Shown here: piece after piece, positions 10,691 to 20,642 of the stretch | Layout of the letters: every line of letters begins with the position of its first letter | How positions within the stretch are numbered: position 1 is the stretch's first letter | Assembly (NCBI GenBank): GCA_001692895.1 | Contig: KV748199.1 | Location: 682,001-746,000, forward strand | DNA: 64,000 nucleotides | Source of the DNA: Cenococcum geophilum 1.58 | Lineage: Eukaryota > Ascomycota > Dothideomycetes > Gloniales > Gloniaceae | Reading direction: 5' to 3' | Position numbers and translations under genes: made by a program | The notes under the pieces: generated by a model | The model's input: only the letters and a program-made list of their open reading frames with translations | Database searches by the model: none | What the model was told of the DNA's origin: nothing

Positions 10691-11291
10691 TAAATTTTGG
10701 GCAGCAGTATTCTCACATGCCTTTTCGGTACATATACATGCCTGTTTTCGGTGCATACACATGCCCCCAAATCAGGCTTAGTGCTTGCCTAAATAGGCTG
10801 TTTAGCATATTTGCAGACAATCGCGAACTTCAAAAATCCATCGCGTTTAACCTTCCTTACCATTACTACCTTCATCAACACTATGGAAGAAGACGACGAA
10901 TGGAATGGTTTAAACTGCTAAGAGAGCGCAGGGGCAAAGGTTTGCGGTAGAGCAGTAGATGCAGTCGATTTGAGGCGCGCGCAGTTGCAGTGGTTGATGT
11001 GATCCTCCGCGTCCTCCTCGTCCTCCCATACATCCTCTTCCTCGCCCACGCCTTCGAGGAAGCTTCCAGTGTAAAGGATCGCGCCAAATTGATGTATCCT
11101 CGCGGTGTTTGAGGTTGCGCGCGTGGGCGTATTTGACGCGATGGATTTTTGAAGTTCGCGATTGTCTGCAAACATGCTAAACAGCCTATCTAGGCAAGCA
11201 CTAAGCCTGATTTGGGGGCATGTGTATGCACCGAAAACAGACATGTATATGTACCGAAAAGGCATGTGAGAATACTGCTGCCCTAAATTTT
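10691..11291. mobile_element. Non-autonomous inverted-repeat element with 8-bp TSD (hAT-like MITE)
   Basis: The element spans 10699-11283 (585 bp). Its terminal inverted repeats are about 148 bp (10699-10846 and 11136-11283), both starting GGGCAGCAGTATTCTC, with only a few differences between arms. It is flanked on both sides by TAAATTTT (10691-10698 and 11284-11291), an 8-bp direct duplication. The roughly 290-bp core has no transposase; its only frames are low-complexity Glu/Asp-Arg type on the minus strand. An 8-bp duplication is typical of hAT elements, although such long arms are less usual and P-type elements also make 8 bp. The close match of the arms suggests a fairly recent insertion. 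It lies 60 bp upstream of tRNA-Asp, and a hAT transposase remnant is about 0.9 kb downstream. Confidence 0.88.
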
Positions 11292-11350
11292 TTCTTTGTA
11301 TATTGATAAAAATGTCACTTCGTCAACCATCCCAGGGACCTACCTGGATA

Positions 11351-11440
11351 TCTTCGATGGTCTAGTGGTCATGATTTCCGCTTGTCAAGATGATGTCTGA
11401 ACAAGCGCGGGAGACCGGGGTTCGATTCCCCGTCGGAGAG
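11351..11440 (+). tRNA. tRNA-Asp(GTC) with an 18-nt intron
   Basis: The cloverleaf is complete. The acceptor stem TCTTCGA (11351-11357) pairs with TCGGAGA (11433-11439, one T-G wobble), followed by discriminator G. The D arm is TGGTCTAGTGGTCA. The anticodon stem is TCCGC/GCGGG with anticodon GTC at 11384-11386. The T arm is CCGGGGTTCGATTCCCCG, giving box B GGTTCGATTCC. An 18-nt insert at 11388-11405 lies one base 3' of the anticodon, the canonical nuclear intron position. The mature RNA is 72 nt before CCA. Confidence 0.95.
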
Positions 11441-12186
11441 ACACCTTCCTTTTTGCCAGTTTTGTGCCTAACAACACCCTAAGCTTCATACTCCTTTTTT
11501 TTTGAGGAGGTTCCAAAATAGAGTTTCTTTACGTTAGTATTACTGGGACTACAGGCTTACTATTCCGTGAAGGATGGTGAGCGATCGGAAAAGGGCTCTT
11601 CCAGATGGGGGGAAATAGTTCAGCTATGTACATGACCTGGTTCCACCGGCCCCGCCCCCTCCCCCTTTTGGTAAAATTTAATTTCGCTCACGTATGGAAT
11701 CTCACTCTGTTACCACCAGCGATACATAGTAATTGTAGCAAACGCCTATGGCCGCACGAAAAAAAAAATTTGTAGAAATTAAATTTAGAACTTGTCTTAT
11801 ACTTTCTGTTGGTAGGGGGCTTGCCGACATGCACGGTCTGTGCACGGGCCACTCCTGTAATACCTTATCTTCTCGAGCTCAGAGAGCTCCACTACCTATT
11901 CTCTCGCCATGCATATTCAACGATCTGATACTTTATTTTCCCCTTTTTATACGCGGTTAAGGAACTTATCAGAGGCTTTTGGCTTGAATACAAAGGCAAG
12001 CGTTAAGCCACTCAATCGTCGCTAATAGCAGAGCTAGCACCTATACAGAAGCCGTCGAAAGAAAAGATCTGCCCGAAATTACAAACGCCTTAAGGCTTCT
12101 CACTAGCTAGAAGAGGAGGCTCCAATTATACCTAGCCACGAACACTATACAACTCAAAGATAATGAAGACTGACGTTATTTAATAC
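11441..12186. other. Decayed intergenic sequence with part of a dispersed repeat
   Basis: No gene is supported. About 11672-11765 resembles the repeat at 27.1 kb. From about 11980 the sequence may be the eroded upstream part of the hAT transposase that becomes readable at 12187, but I cannot follow a frame through it. Confidence 0.4.
11672..11765 (+). repeat. Diverged copy of the repeat found at 27.1 kb
   Basis: The core gtaattgtagcaaacgcct followed by atggccgcacg (about 11729-11758) matches the segment at about 27171-27202 with a few substitutions. The preceding aatttcgctca also matches. It is a single arm here, with no clear partner nearby. Confidence 0.6.
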
Positions 12187-12360
12187 TAGCAGGATCGCTA
12201 CTACAGCCAGCCTGACCTTGCTCGATTTGCTCTCGATATTCTTGCAATCCCACCTATATCAGATGAGTGCGAGCGCCTATTCAGCAGCGCACAGATACTA
12301 CTTAAGGATCGTCACTCTCGCTTACAGATAGATATAATTAAGGCAAATAAGCGTGCCCCC
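12187..12360 (+). pseudogene. hAT transposase C-terminal dimerisation domain, fragment
   Basis: One frame reads RYYSQPDLARFALDILAI, then PPISDECERLFSSAQILLKD and RHSRLQIDIIKANK. These carry the hAT C-terminal dimerisation signature (DECERLFSS, then L-x-D-R-x-S-R-L). Just upstream, a TAG (12187-12189) sits where a Trp codon is expected before QDRYY, consistent with a G-to-A change of the type made by repeat-induced point mutation. No catalytic core is readable upstream, so this is a broken remnant. It could be a relic of the family that moved the inverted-repeat element at 10.7 kb, but that link is inference. Confidence 0.85.
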
Positions 12361-15300
12361 GTGTCGATCGGAAAATCAAGATCAGAAAAGAAGAACTCGT
12401 GTGTAGATTGATCTACGAAGAAAAGAGACTATATATACATGAAATAGGTGGCGAAGGCTGACGTCGACAATGACGACTGTTACGTCATTGCTATCTCGAT
12501 CGACACTTCGCCACTTATATAGGCCTCCGCAGAAAGGCTCATGGGACAATAAGGAAGTAGGCGTACTAGAGGGAGAGCCGGATGGCTAGCCGCGATCCTT
12601 CAAGGAAGCTGTAAAGGCTCAGCTGGCTGCTTCAAAGGCTGCGGACGCCGCCGCCCAGTTAGTAGATGATGAGGATAATCCACAGGAATACGCCACGATT
12701 AAGGTCGACGGCGATAAAGTTAAAGTAGATGAGGTAGATAAGGTATATCTAGCGATTAGAGGTGATTTGGGGTGCAATTTTGGTAACTATAACTCCCAAC
12801 TACTTCTTTACCTCAACACCAAGATCGTGCCAAGATTTACTATTTTGTCGACCTGAATCGGACTTCCTTACCACCATCGAACTACTGTCTGACGACCTAG
12901 ATCGTCTATACGAACTTATGACTAAATGTCTCATCGAATGTCTCATTACCTACTTTCTATTACCTATTTGACTCAGTTGCCTGGACCTACCTGATCTATA
13001 TAGAGAGCTTCTAGAGCCATATTCAATAGACAGAGTCCTCATCCTTTTCTACGTTCAGCATATTTTTAGTATATATTTACATCGGAGCTCCATAGAGCTC
13101 CTGGATTTGAGAGGCGCAAAATGGCTTTAGAGTGGATTTGAGTGTCAAGTCCACTCCACCCCAATCCAAAAAGATCACTAGCTTGCGAATCCTGAAGATA
13201 TCGCCGTCGATCACAGTTACTTCCGCAGACGATCCTCAAACCAGAAGACTCGTGTATACGATAACCTTTCTTACATGTGCCAAAATAACGTCCTGTTCTA
13301 CGAAACACCTTGAACCAGTTTCAACCTCATACAACTATCAGCCTGACAGAAAGTTAATACCAAAAAACTGGGGTGACGCATGTGCTTCAAAGCCTCCAAT
13401 GCACACAACTGCAACCGATCTTTGCGACTTCCCAATTACTATATGTCACCTTCAGCCTTGGCACGGTACTTTTCAGTAAACCATGCCTCCCGATCTACTA
13501 AAACGTGTGAACTAACCTTGCCGCGAGACTCAAAGCTAGATGAGTCTTGGAACTTACCAGAATACCTTACAAAATATCCAATCCTTGTAGCCAAAAGACT
13601 TCAGTAAACCTGAATCAGCGCATCCGTTCCGGTAACTGAACACTAACGGATAACAACCTCAACATGCCATAAGCTTCATCCCGGTTCGTTCATTAATAGA
13701 TACATCGATCTGCCGTCAGCCGGACGATGGTAACCACATCTTGTCCCCGACCAATCGAAGCAACGAGACTTTTGGCTAGAGCAATCATCTACCTGCTGCG
13801 GCCCCAAACGAAAATTTTACCGTTAAGCATGCTGCTGAGCCCAGGTACCTTGAAGTTCCTCGTGGCTTAGGTATGCTTCGCTCCTGGGCATACAGATCTT
13901 TGCCGGTCGAGCTTCAATTGAACAAGAGTCGGTAGTATATCCTAACATTGGATATCAGTACTCAAAGCTTTGGTCTTGCTAATCTACAGGGCTTTCGCAT
14001 AACACTCGAGTTCGGCTCTCCGCGTTACGGCCCCCGTGGGAAACTTTACCGTTTTCCAAAATAAGACCTTCAACTAGGAAGACTTGCAAGCAAACATTCA
14101 CCACGATGCTTTAAGTCAATAAGCCGAGGCATCCCACTTGCTTTAGATGGCAATTCCGCGCAAGCGCTTGTATCATAACGATATTAAATAGGCCCCTTGC
14201 ACTGAATAGGAGCTGTAATTTGTCAAAATTATTTACTAAAATATAATAGGTGTTTACGGGAAGCAAACTCTAGGTTAGTAAAGGGTCATCATGTATTTAG
14301 TCATGCAGATAGTAAATAAATTATTTTCCAACCAATGGCTATGAACAGCGATTCCCCATCGGAGAGTGCCCTTATTTTTATGCTTGTCCACGAGTTATTT
14401 GAACTTACATAAAGCCCTCAAGGTAATCCCTACGTGTATTTAAACCCATCTTCTAGTTTCTGAGTCTAACCATTTTTCTTCCTTTCAACTAAAAATTGGG
14501 TTTTTATGTCCTTGCCTACATGATGTCGCTCGCATTACAATCAATCACGTGCCACATCACCAAGATAATTTGGATTTGTATGCGATCGACTACATTAACT
14601 AAATAAATATACTATATACTCTAGGGTAAGTAGAATACAGTTCTTAATTAAATTAAGGTCTTTCCCGTACTTATATAGCTTCTGCCGTCGTATTATCAAC
14701 GTACCCTGGTAAGAGGGGGTGGATGTTTCTTCAGGAGCTTCTGTGATCACGTGATATCTTCGCTAGTGGTGACGACTCCAGCACGGAGTTTCCACACACA
14801 CCACCTGCGTTCCTGTGTGACATCTAGGAATCCAACCTCGATAGTCGCTTGCCTTCCAATGCCGCTGGTTGCGATCGAAAAATCTACCCTTACAACCAAA
14901 CGTCATATGGACCACCAACAGCTTATATGTGGATTAGGGAGGCAAGAGCATGCTAGTATCGTTTGAAGGCCAGCTTCGAAAACATGACGCGAAAGACTTC
15001 CAACCAATCAGCATCAAAGCGTTTTGTGCTAGTAGCAAGTAACTGAAGAGACTAGGATTAAGTCGATGCACTTGGGGTGTTTTCGGTTCCAGCTGCATGA
15101 TACTTCCGGCATTATCCATACCTGCGGACTGGGGACTGTGTTTCTATCCATATTTTGAACCGCGATATGCACGATGAGATATCTTCGGGACCCATCCTAT
15201 TGGTTTGCTGGGAAGAATTCGAATCACCTTAGCCTCAGGCAGTGGAGCTTTCAGGCTACAGCATAGAGTACGGCTTTGGGATTGGAGCGCATAAGTTACC

Positions 15301-18300
15301 TCCATCACTCAGATCAATCAAGGGGATATTCGAAGACTGGACGTGGTTCTTCGACGGCACTATGTTTATTCAGCAGCATTAAACTAGCCACGTGTAGGGG
15401 ATGTCTATGTTTACCTAGCTCCCACATTGGCTACGATCAATTAAGTCATTATGCTTCGAGCGGGCAAGATCGTTCTCTAGTTAACTTGATACGCCTTCAG
15501 TTATATAATATGTACGTTCAGAAGTTTCGGTACTGGTGACCCACATGGTTCCTTATGCCTGGACAGTCAAGGTTTCCGTGTGTCATCCGAGGGCGCACAA
15601 GTAGCTCCCATAACGTAAAATGCAACCAAAAATTCACCAGCGCCTCTCGTATGGAAGTGCAGCCCTGAAGAAGGAGCAACTCTACCCGGCACAACAAGGC
15701 CAGCACTGGCAGTGCATATATCACGTGTGCTGAGTTGTGAGTTATATACATGGACCCGGGAAGGAGGTACATCGTCCAACAGTAAGCAAACAACGAATTT
15801 CGATTTCTTTCCCTGATTCGGTGTTCCTGTAGTTAAGTGGGCCTGTCTCAGAAGCTGATACGCGGATCTCCCGCGCCAGCTGTCCTGCGATCAGTGGACA
15901 GTACCAAGCTCGGCTGAGCTGCCGAAGCCAGGTTCATGAAACGTGGATGACACAATGTGGGCCTACAAGATATTCCTTTAGCTGTGGAGCTTAATCAGTT
16001 ATTGTGTAGAGTGGGGCCTTTGTAGTACCTCTTGAAGCTATTACTCCAGCACCAATACAATAGTAAATGGCTCCATTGCAACTTAACTGACGACTAGCTG
16101 TGGAGCTGAGAAACAGCAATCACCACCGCGGTATAATCTATTATGAGAGGAAAAATGTATGTGAAAGAGGGATTGTTGAGGAGGTAAATGCCTCATCCAG
16201 CAACCATTCACATGGGAAATACTGTGGCTAGGACGATAGAGGGGTAACACGCAGCCGGTACCTCCTATAATGGGGTCCCGGAGAGCTTAGGCGGCTTTGC
16301 GTGCTCGCCCGCCGTTTCATAGACATGCGATACCCACTCATTGACGAAGCTTCATAGCTGCGGAACCTTCGGGTTGAGGTGACCACCACTTTGTTGATAG
16401 GGTTTCGAGGGTTCCGAGCGAAGTCCATGCTTTGGGTATATTTGAGCGTAAATATAAATAGATCTCGCTAAACAAATTAGTCTAGAGCCGTTCATGAAAG
16501 GTGGAGGTGAAACAATAAGGAAAGGAGCATGGAGACATTAGCTCCCCGTATATTATATTCATTGCCATTCTATAGTGATAAGGACTGAAGTGCTGGAGAC
16601 GGCAGGTTGGCGCCTGTTCTTCAACAATCTAATCACAAGTAAGTACTCTATCGAATATTAGTTTCACGCTTCACGCTTTGCATTTTCTAATATACTGTCC
16701 CCACGGACTTGCACCGTAATCGTGGGATTCTGAAGCTGCATCTTCGCGGGCGTATGGACGTGAAAGGCGAAGGGAAAATTGGCGAGAAGTGAAGTAAGCA
16801 ACGTGTCTTGTCTTTACTCTCCTACGAAGGATACACTACCTTGCATTGAGCACATATTTTCGCACAGTATGATCTCACTCCAGGAAACGAGAGGGATATA
16901 ACGTCGTCTAAAGATACCGCGGCGGTACCAAATCCTCTGAGCATTGGATTAGACGCCCACACCAAGCCGAAACGAGGCGTTGTCAGTATACGATGTCGCA
17001 GTTTCCAAGGGGATAAGGTTGGACAGGGGAGCACTCTTGGAATAATATCACTGCAGCCTGTTCTTAAGGCATATGACGAACGCCTCTGCAAAAAGACGCC
17101 AGAATGTCAGCCTAGGATCCGCCACCATATTTTTCTATCGATCGCGCAATGGCCGTTCGAAAATCTCTGCATCGTGCAACGTCGGCTGGCTGATTGACAT
17201 AGATACAAATACGCCAAAATAGTAAATCAACGAAGGTAGCGGAGATAAGGGAAGTTGATCGCTTTGCAGATCACTCTAGGGTCTCGCTATCTTACGTAGC
17301 TGCCGCAAGCCGCTTGGCTGGGACGTCGCAATTTGTGGGGAAGCCCAAGCCAACTCCTCTCGCTCCCAGGAGAGGCGCGTTCTTCAGCCAAGCCGTGATC
17401 CTGCGTCTGCTTGATGAGGGTGCGGGGCTGCCGAAGGCTTACTGGCTGACCTTTCTCAGCTGCGGCGTGGTTATCTAGCTATCCCCGTTGGAGAAGATCG
17501 ATGATACAATGTTGGACTTGGCATTTTGTCACAGAGGTCATATCTAGGAGCCTGGGATATTCGAAACTCTTGAGATAAGGATATATCGTTCAGTATGGTG
17601 TCTGTCCTGATAATCTCGCTTTGCTTTGATGCTCTATCTGGCAATCCACGATGGCCCCGGGCAATTTTCCCCGAGGTCTCCCAGAAAAGACGCAGGCGTG
17701 GGGGTTCTGACAACGGCCGTCCGTGCCATGCCGGCTCCAGAGAGCGAATAGCATTGTGAAGCTCATCTGCAAGTCAACTCCAATGGCGCTTTCACTGGAT
17801 GCAGCTGCAGGGCCACGAGCTGCACGGGCATGGAACATGCAGAGGTGAGCTTGCCGAGCCAGCAGGGACAATATCAGCGACGAGTCTGGGGAGTGCACTC
17901 GGGTTGGGATGGCACACCGGAAAATGGATGGACTCTGTTGAGGTGACAGACGAGACATTGCGGGGGCTAGGCCAAGCGATTGCGCTGCGGTCCTGCGAGG
18001 CAGAACGCCAGTTCGCGGACAGTTCGTACGCCGAAATCGCGGGTTCAGGTGGCATTTGCGTCGCGCCGTGGCCAACTGCCAGGGGCCTCAAAGCGGCAAC
18101 CAAGATTTGAGGGCTCTGTTCTAGGACGGTCTTTTCGATTGATTGGTGCATCCATCTGGTTAGGCTAGCTGATTGCCCGGATGAACCACCTGGGGCGAAC
18201 CGCTGCTATAATTTTGGCATTCCTAGGGTGGAGTCTCCGAAGTCCAGAAATGTCTTTGCCCAACAAAACGGAAGGCCAGTATCAAATATCAATTTCCTCC

Positions 18301-18409
18301 AAGCGAAGCGCGAATGCCCTGGTGCGATATCGAGCGGCTTAGCGACCCGACAGTAAGGAGAGCCGCTGTGAGAAATTGTGTCTGGCGTGAGTCTGGCGTG
18401 AAGCTGGAG
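12361..18409. other. About 6 kb gene-poor region, decayed
   Basis: No gene recognised on either strand. One unexplained open stretch lies at about 12577-12849: an Ala/Lys/Asp-rich segment beginning PRSFKEAVKAQLAASKAADA and preceded in frame by a TAG. Its position after a hAT fragment suggests transposon debris, but I cannot name a family. From 13 to 17 kb, short A/T-rich open frames occur on both strands with no conserved motifs, no splice-linked continuity and no RNA gene. From about 17.6 kb the base composition becomes more GC-rich. Confidence 0.5.
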
Positions 18410-18460
18410 CGGACTCATCGGGACTCATCGGGCTCATCGGACTCATTGGACTCATCATCG
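18410..18460. repeat. Short minisatellite, ggactcatc units
   Basis: Five to six imperfect copies of a 9-11 bp unit (ggactcatcg, ggactcatcg, ggctcatc, ggactcatt, ggactcatc). Immediately upstream, tctggcgtga is also doubled (18381-18400). There is no gene context. Confidence 0.85.
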
Positions 18461-20129
18461 TGGGCACCTTTTAGCGTGGTGAGAACGGAATCGCACGACC
18501 GAAGCACGTCGTCGACGTGATGCTTGATGCTTGGTGCGTGATACGTGATACAAGATAACGCCTGGCTGCGCAGGCGGCCGGAGAGCTCGAGTCCTCCTTG
18601 CCCACGAGGATTGCTTTGGACCATGGCCTTTCTCGCACCGAGTGAACGGAGAGAGGTGGCAAATGCAGAGGGTCTCGCTGAGCATAATAACACATTTCCT
18701 CCTGAAGACGGGAGAATTGGAAATTTCTGCGTTGCCAAACCACGCATTCCCGCCTCATCAATGACGCATTCCTGGCGCAAATCCCATCGAGGCAAAAAAG
18801 AGCTGCAGGGCTGAGACGGATCGCCCCTGCGTCCTCCACGACGTTTTCTCATCAGAAACCATAAGGTCATGCCGTGCGACTGAGGACACCATCTCAATCG
18901 CGATCGCGGCCCAAAGCAGCAACCATCGCCGAGTCTTAGTCTGAGGGCAGGGCCGGCTGGCCTCGACGGGTCAAGTCGGACGGATAGCAGCAGGCCCGGG
19001 CGACGCGGTCCGCGAATAGATTGATGTGGAGCGAGTTTGGTAGACGGCGCGCTAGCAGAACAGCCCTCTGTTGTAGGGACAGAGCTGATGGCTCTAATAT
19101 TGAAACTGGTCGCGTTACCTCGTAAGACGTCGCAACGGCGCGGGCAGCAATCTACGAGCAGCTATTAGGCGTGCTCGAGCGTAGGCCAGATGACAAAACA
19201 CGACAAGCTGGCAGCCAAGTTTTTCCGGCAATTCCTGCGTGCTTCTGCCTCGTAGAGTCGGACCCGCTCCGAAGGTGGTGTCGCAGAAGAGCTTAGCATC
19301 GTGGCAGAAGTCGATGAGACGACCATGCCCCCGCAACGCAACAACGCGCTGACATGGCGAGCCTTTGCTGGGCCGGCCAGCGGGGCGAAAAACCAGAGGC
19401 CAGCGGCGAATCGCTATTGCCCATCTGTAACGGGCCCGTTCGCAGAGGCCGCTCGCTAGATGACAATTTTAGTGGGCGGGCGAATTGAAGGTGCCCCCCC
19501 CCAAAGGGCTCGATCAGCGCTGGAGCAGGCTGATGCATGACCGTCCACCTCGCGAGCTGGTCGATGACGGGGCAAACTCAGGCAGCGGCGGCTAGCGAAA
19601 AAGTCTGCTCGCCATGGTTGCTCTGCGGGTAATTGGCACTAGATGCGCATCAAGCATGACGCTCAGACTCGAGGGTGGTCTGCTGCAGTCTTCATCCCAC
19701 GCCCACTCCCATAGGCAGTTAGGTGCTGCCACAGTCCCTGCTTCTGGCATGGCTCGGACGACACCCAGAATGCTCAGGCCTGCAGCTGTGGTGCGGGCAG
19801 GCCGTCACTTGATTCGCCCGTCAGATCAGAGTGTGCCTGAGAGTCCACAAAACCAGCGGCCGGATTCCTCATACAAGTATCCACGCCTCCGCCCTCATCT
19901 GGCAGTCATTTACTAAACGTTGCCGCTACCACTTCCGTGCAATCCGCCATCATCACCGCTCAGCTCATCATCCCTCACATCACTTGACCTGTGATCTCTT
20001 TCACCCACTTGCGTTGCTGCCGCTATCCGCCAGACTTGATATAGCCTTCGTTGCCTCGACTCTTCCTCGAACCGTCTCTCGATTTTTTTGTATTTGACCA
20101 CTCCAGTCCAACTGCTCCACTCTCTCTCC
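18461..20129. other. GC-rich upstream region of the Ecl1-type gene
   Basis: About 1.7 kb of relatively GC-rich sequence with overlapping open frames on both strands and no recognisable protein. Pyrimidine-rich tracts close to 20130 (ctctctctcc) look like fungal promoter/5' UTR sequence. A long regulatory region is plausible for a stress-responsive gene, but no specific site was identified. Confidence 0.4.
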
Positions 20130-20642
20130 ATGGCTACCGAAATGGATTGGTCTCATGACTTCTGTCTTTCGTGCGATAGGCAGATCGCCGAAGGCGCATA
20201 CTGCTCTCAGGCCTGCCGATTAGCTGACCTGGAAAAGGCTGGCACCTCAGAACCGGCAACGCCTGTGAATTTCTCTTCTTCCGCTTCGTCAACCTCGTCA
20301 TATACATCATCAAGCACACGCTTTTGCCTCCCTCCCGCTGTCAACTTTGCAGCATACAAGACCACGACAAGGCTGGACTCGCCCCCAACAAGTCCCAACT
20401 ACTATTCTGTTGCACCCGGCTCGTACTCCTACCAGCCCGCATCGAGCTCCGCGACCACTGCGTCTGGATACAGTTCGCCCCCTAAAAGAAGTTTAACACC
20501 TTCGTCATCGCGATCTTCCCTCTCTTCCGTCTCCTCGCAACCAACCCAAGGTCTCTCCATCAAAGCGGCTAATGAACTGAGGGGATATGTTAGCTCGTTC
20601 GATCAAGTAAGGGATCTCAAAAGGCGATTAACACTTCATTGA
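20130..20642 (+). CDS. Ecl1-family zinc-binding lifespan regulator
   Basis: Single-exon, 170 residues. The N-terminus MATEMDWSHDFCLSCDRQ continues with GAYCSQACRLADLEK: a Cys-x2-Cys ... Cys-x3-Cys zinc-binding module that defines the fungal Ecl1/Ecl2/Ecl3 family (extenders of chronological lifespan, responsive to starvation). The middle is Ser/Thr/Tyr-rich low complexity (residues about 45-150). The C-terminus NELRGYVSSFDQVRDLKRR is a conserved short helix of the filamentous-fungal homologues. I chose the ATG at 20130 because the frame upstream lacks ATG and the zinc module starts directly after it. A potential donor (gtaagg at 20608) lies near the end, but reading through keeps the conserved tail. 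Molecular function of the family is still poorly defined; it likely acts in the nucleus or in signalling. Confidence 0.85.
   Translation: MATEMDWSHDFCLSCDRQIAEGAYCSQACRLADLEKAGTSEPATPVNFSSSASSTSSYTSSSTRFCLPPAVNFAAYKTTTRLDSPPTSPNYYSVAPGSYSYQPASSSATTASGYSSPPKRSLTPSSSRSSLSSVSSQPTQGLSIKAANELRGYVSSFDQVRDLKRRLTLH

Noticed and set aside
10881-11265. Minus-strand frames within the 10.7-kb element as a gene
   Set aside because: They run through the inverted arms and have Arg/Glu-rich low-complexity content without transposase motifs.
17590-18110. Overlapping 100-160 codon frames on both strands near 17.8 kb
   Set aside because: GC-rich sequence with few stops gives long frames by chance. No motif, no splice continuity and equal openness on both strands.
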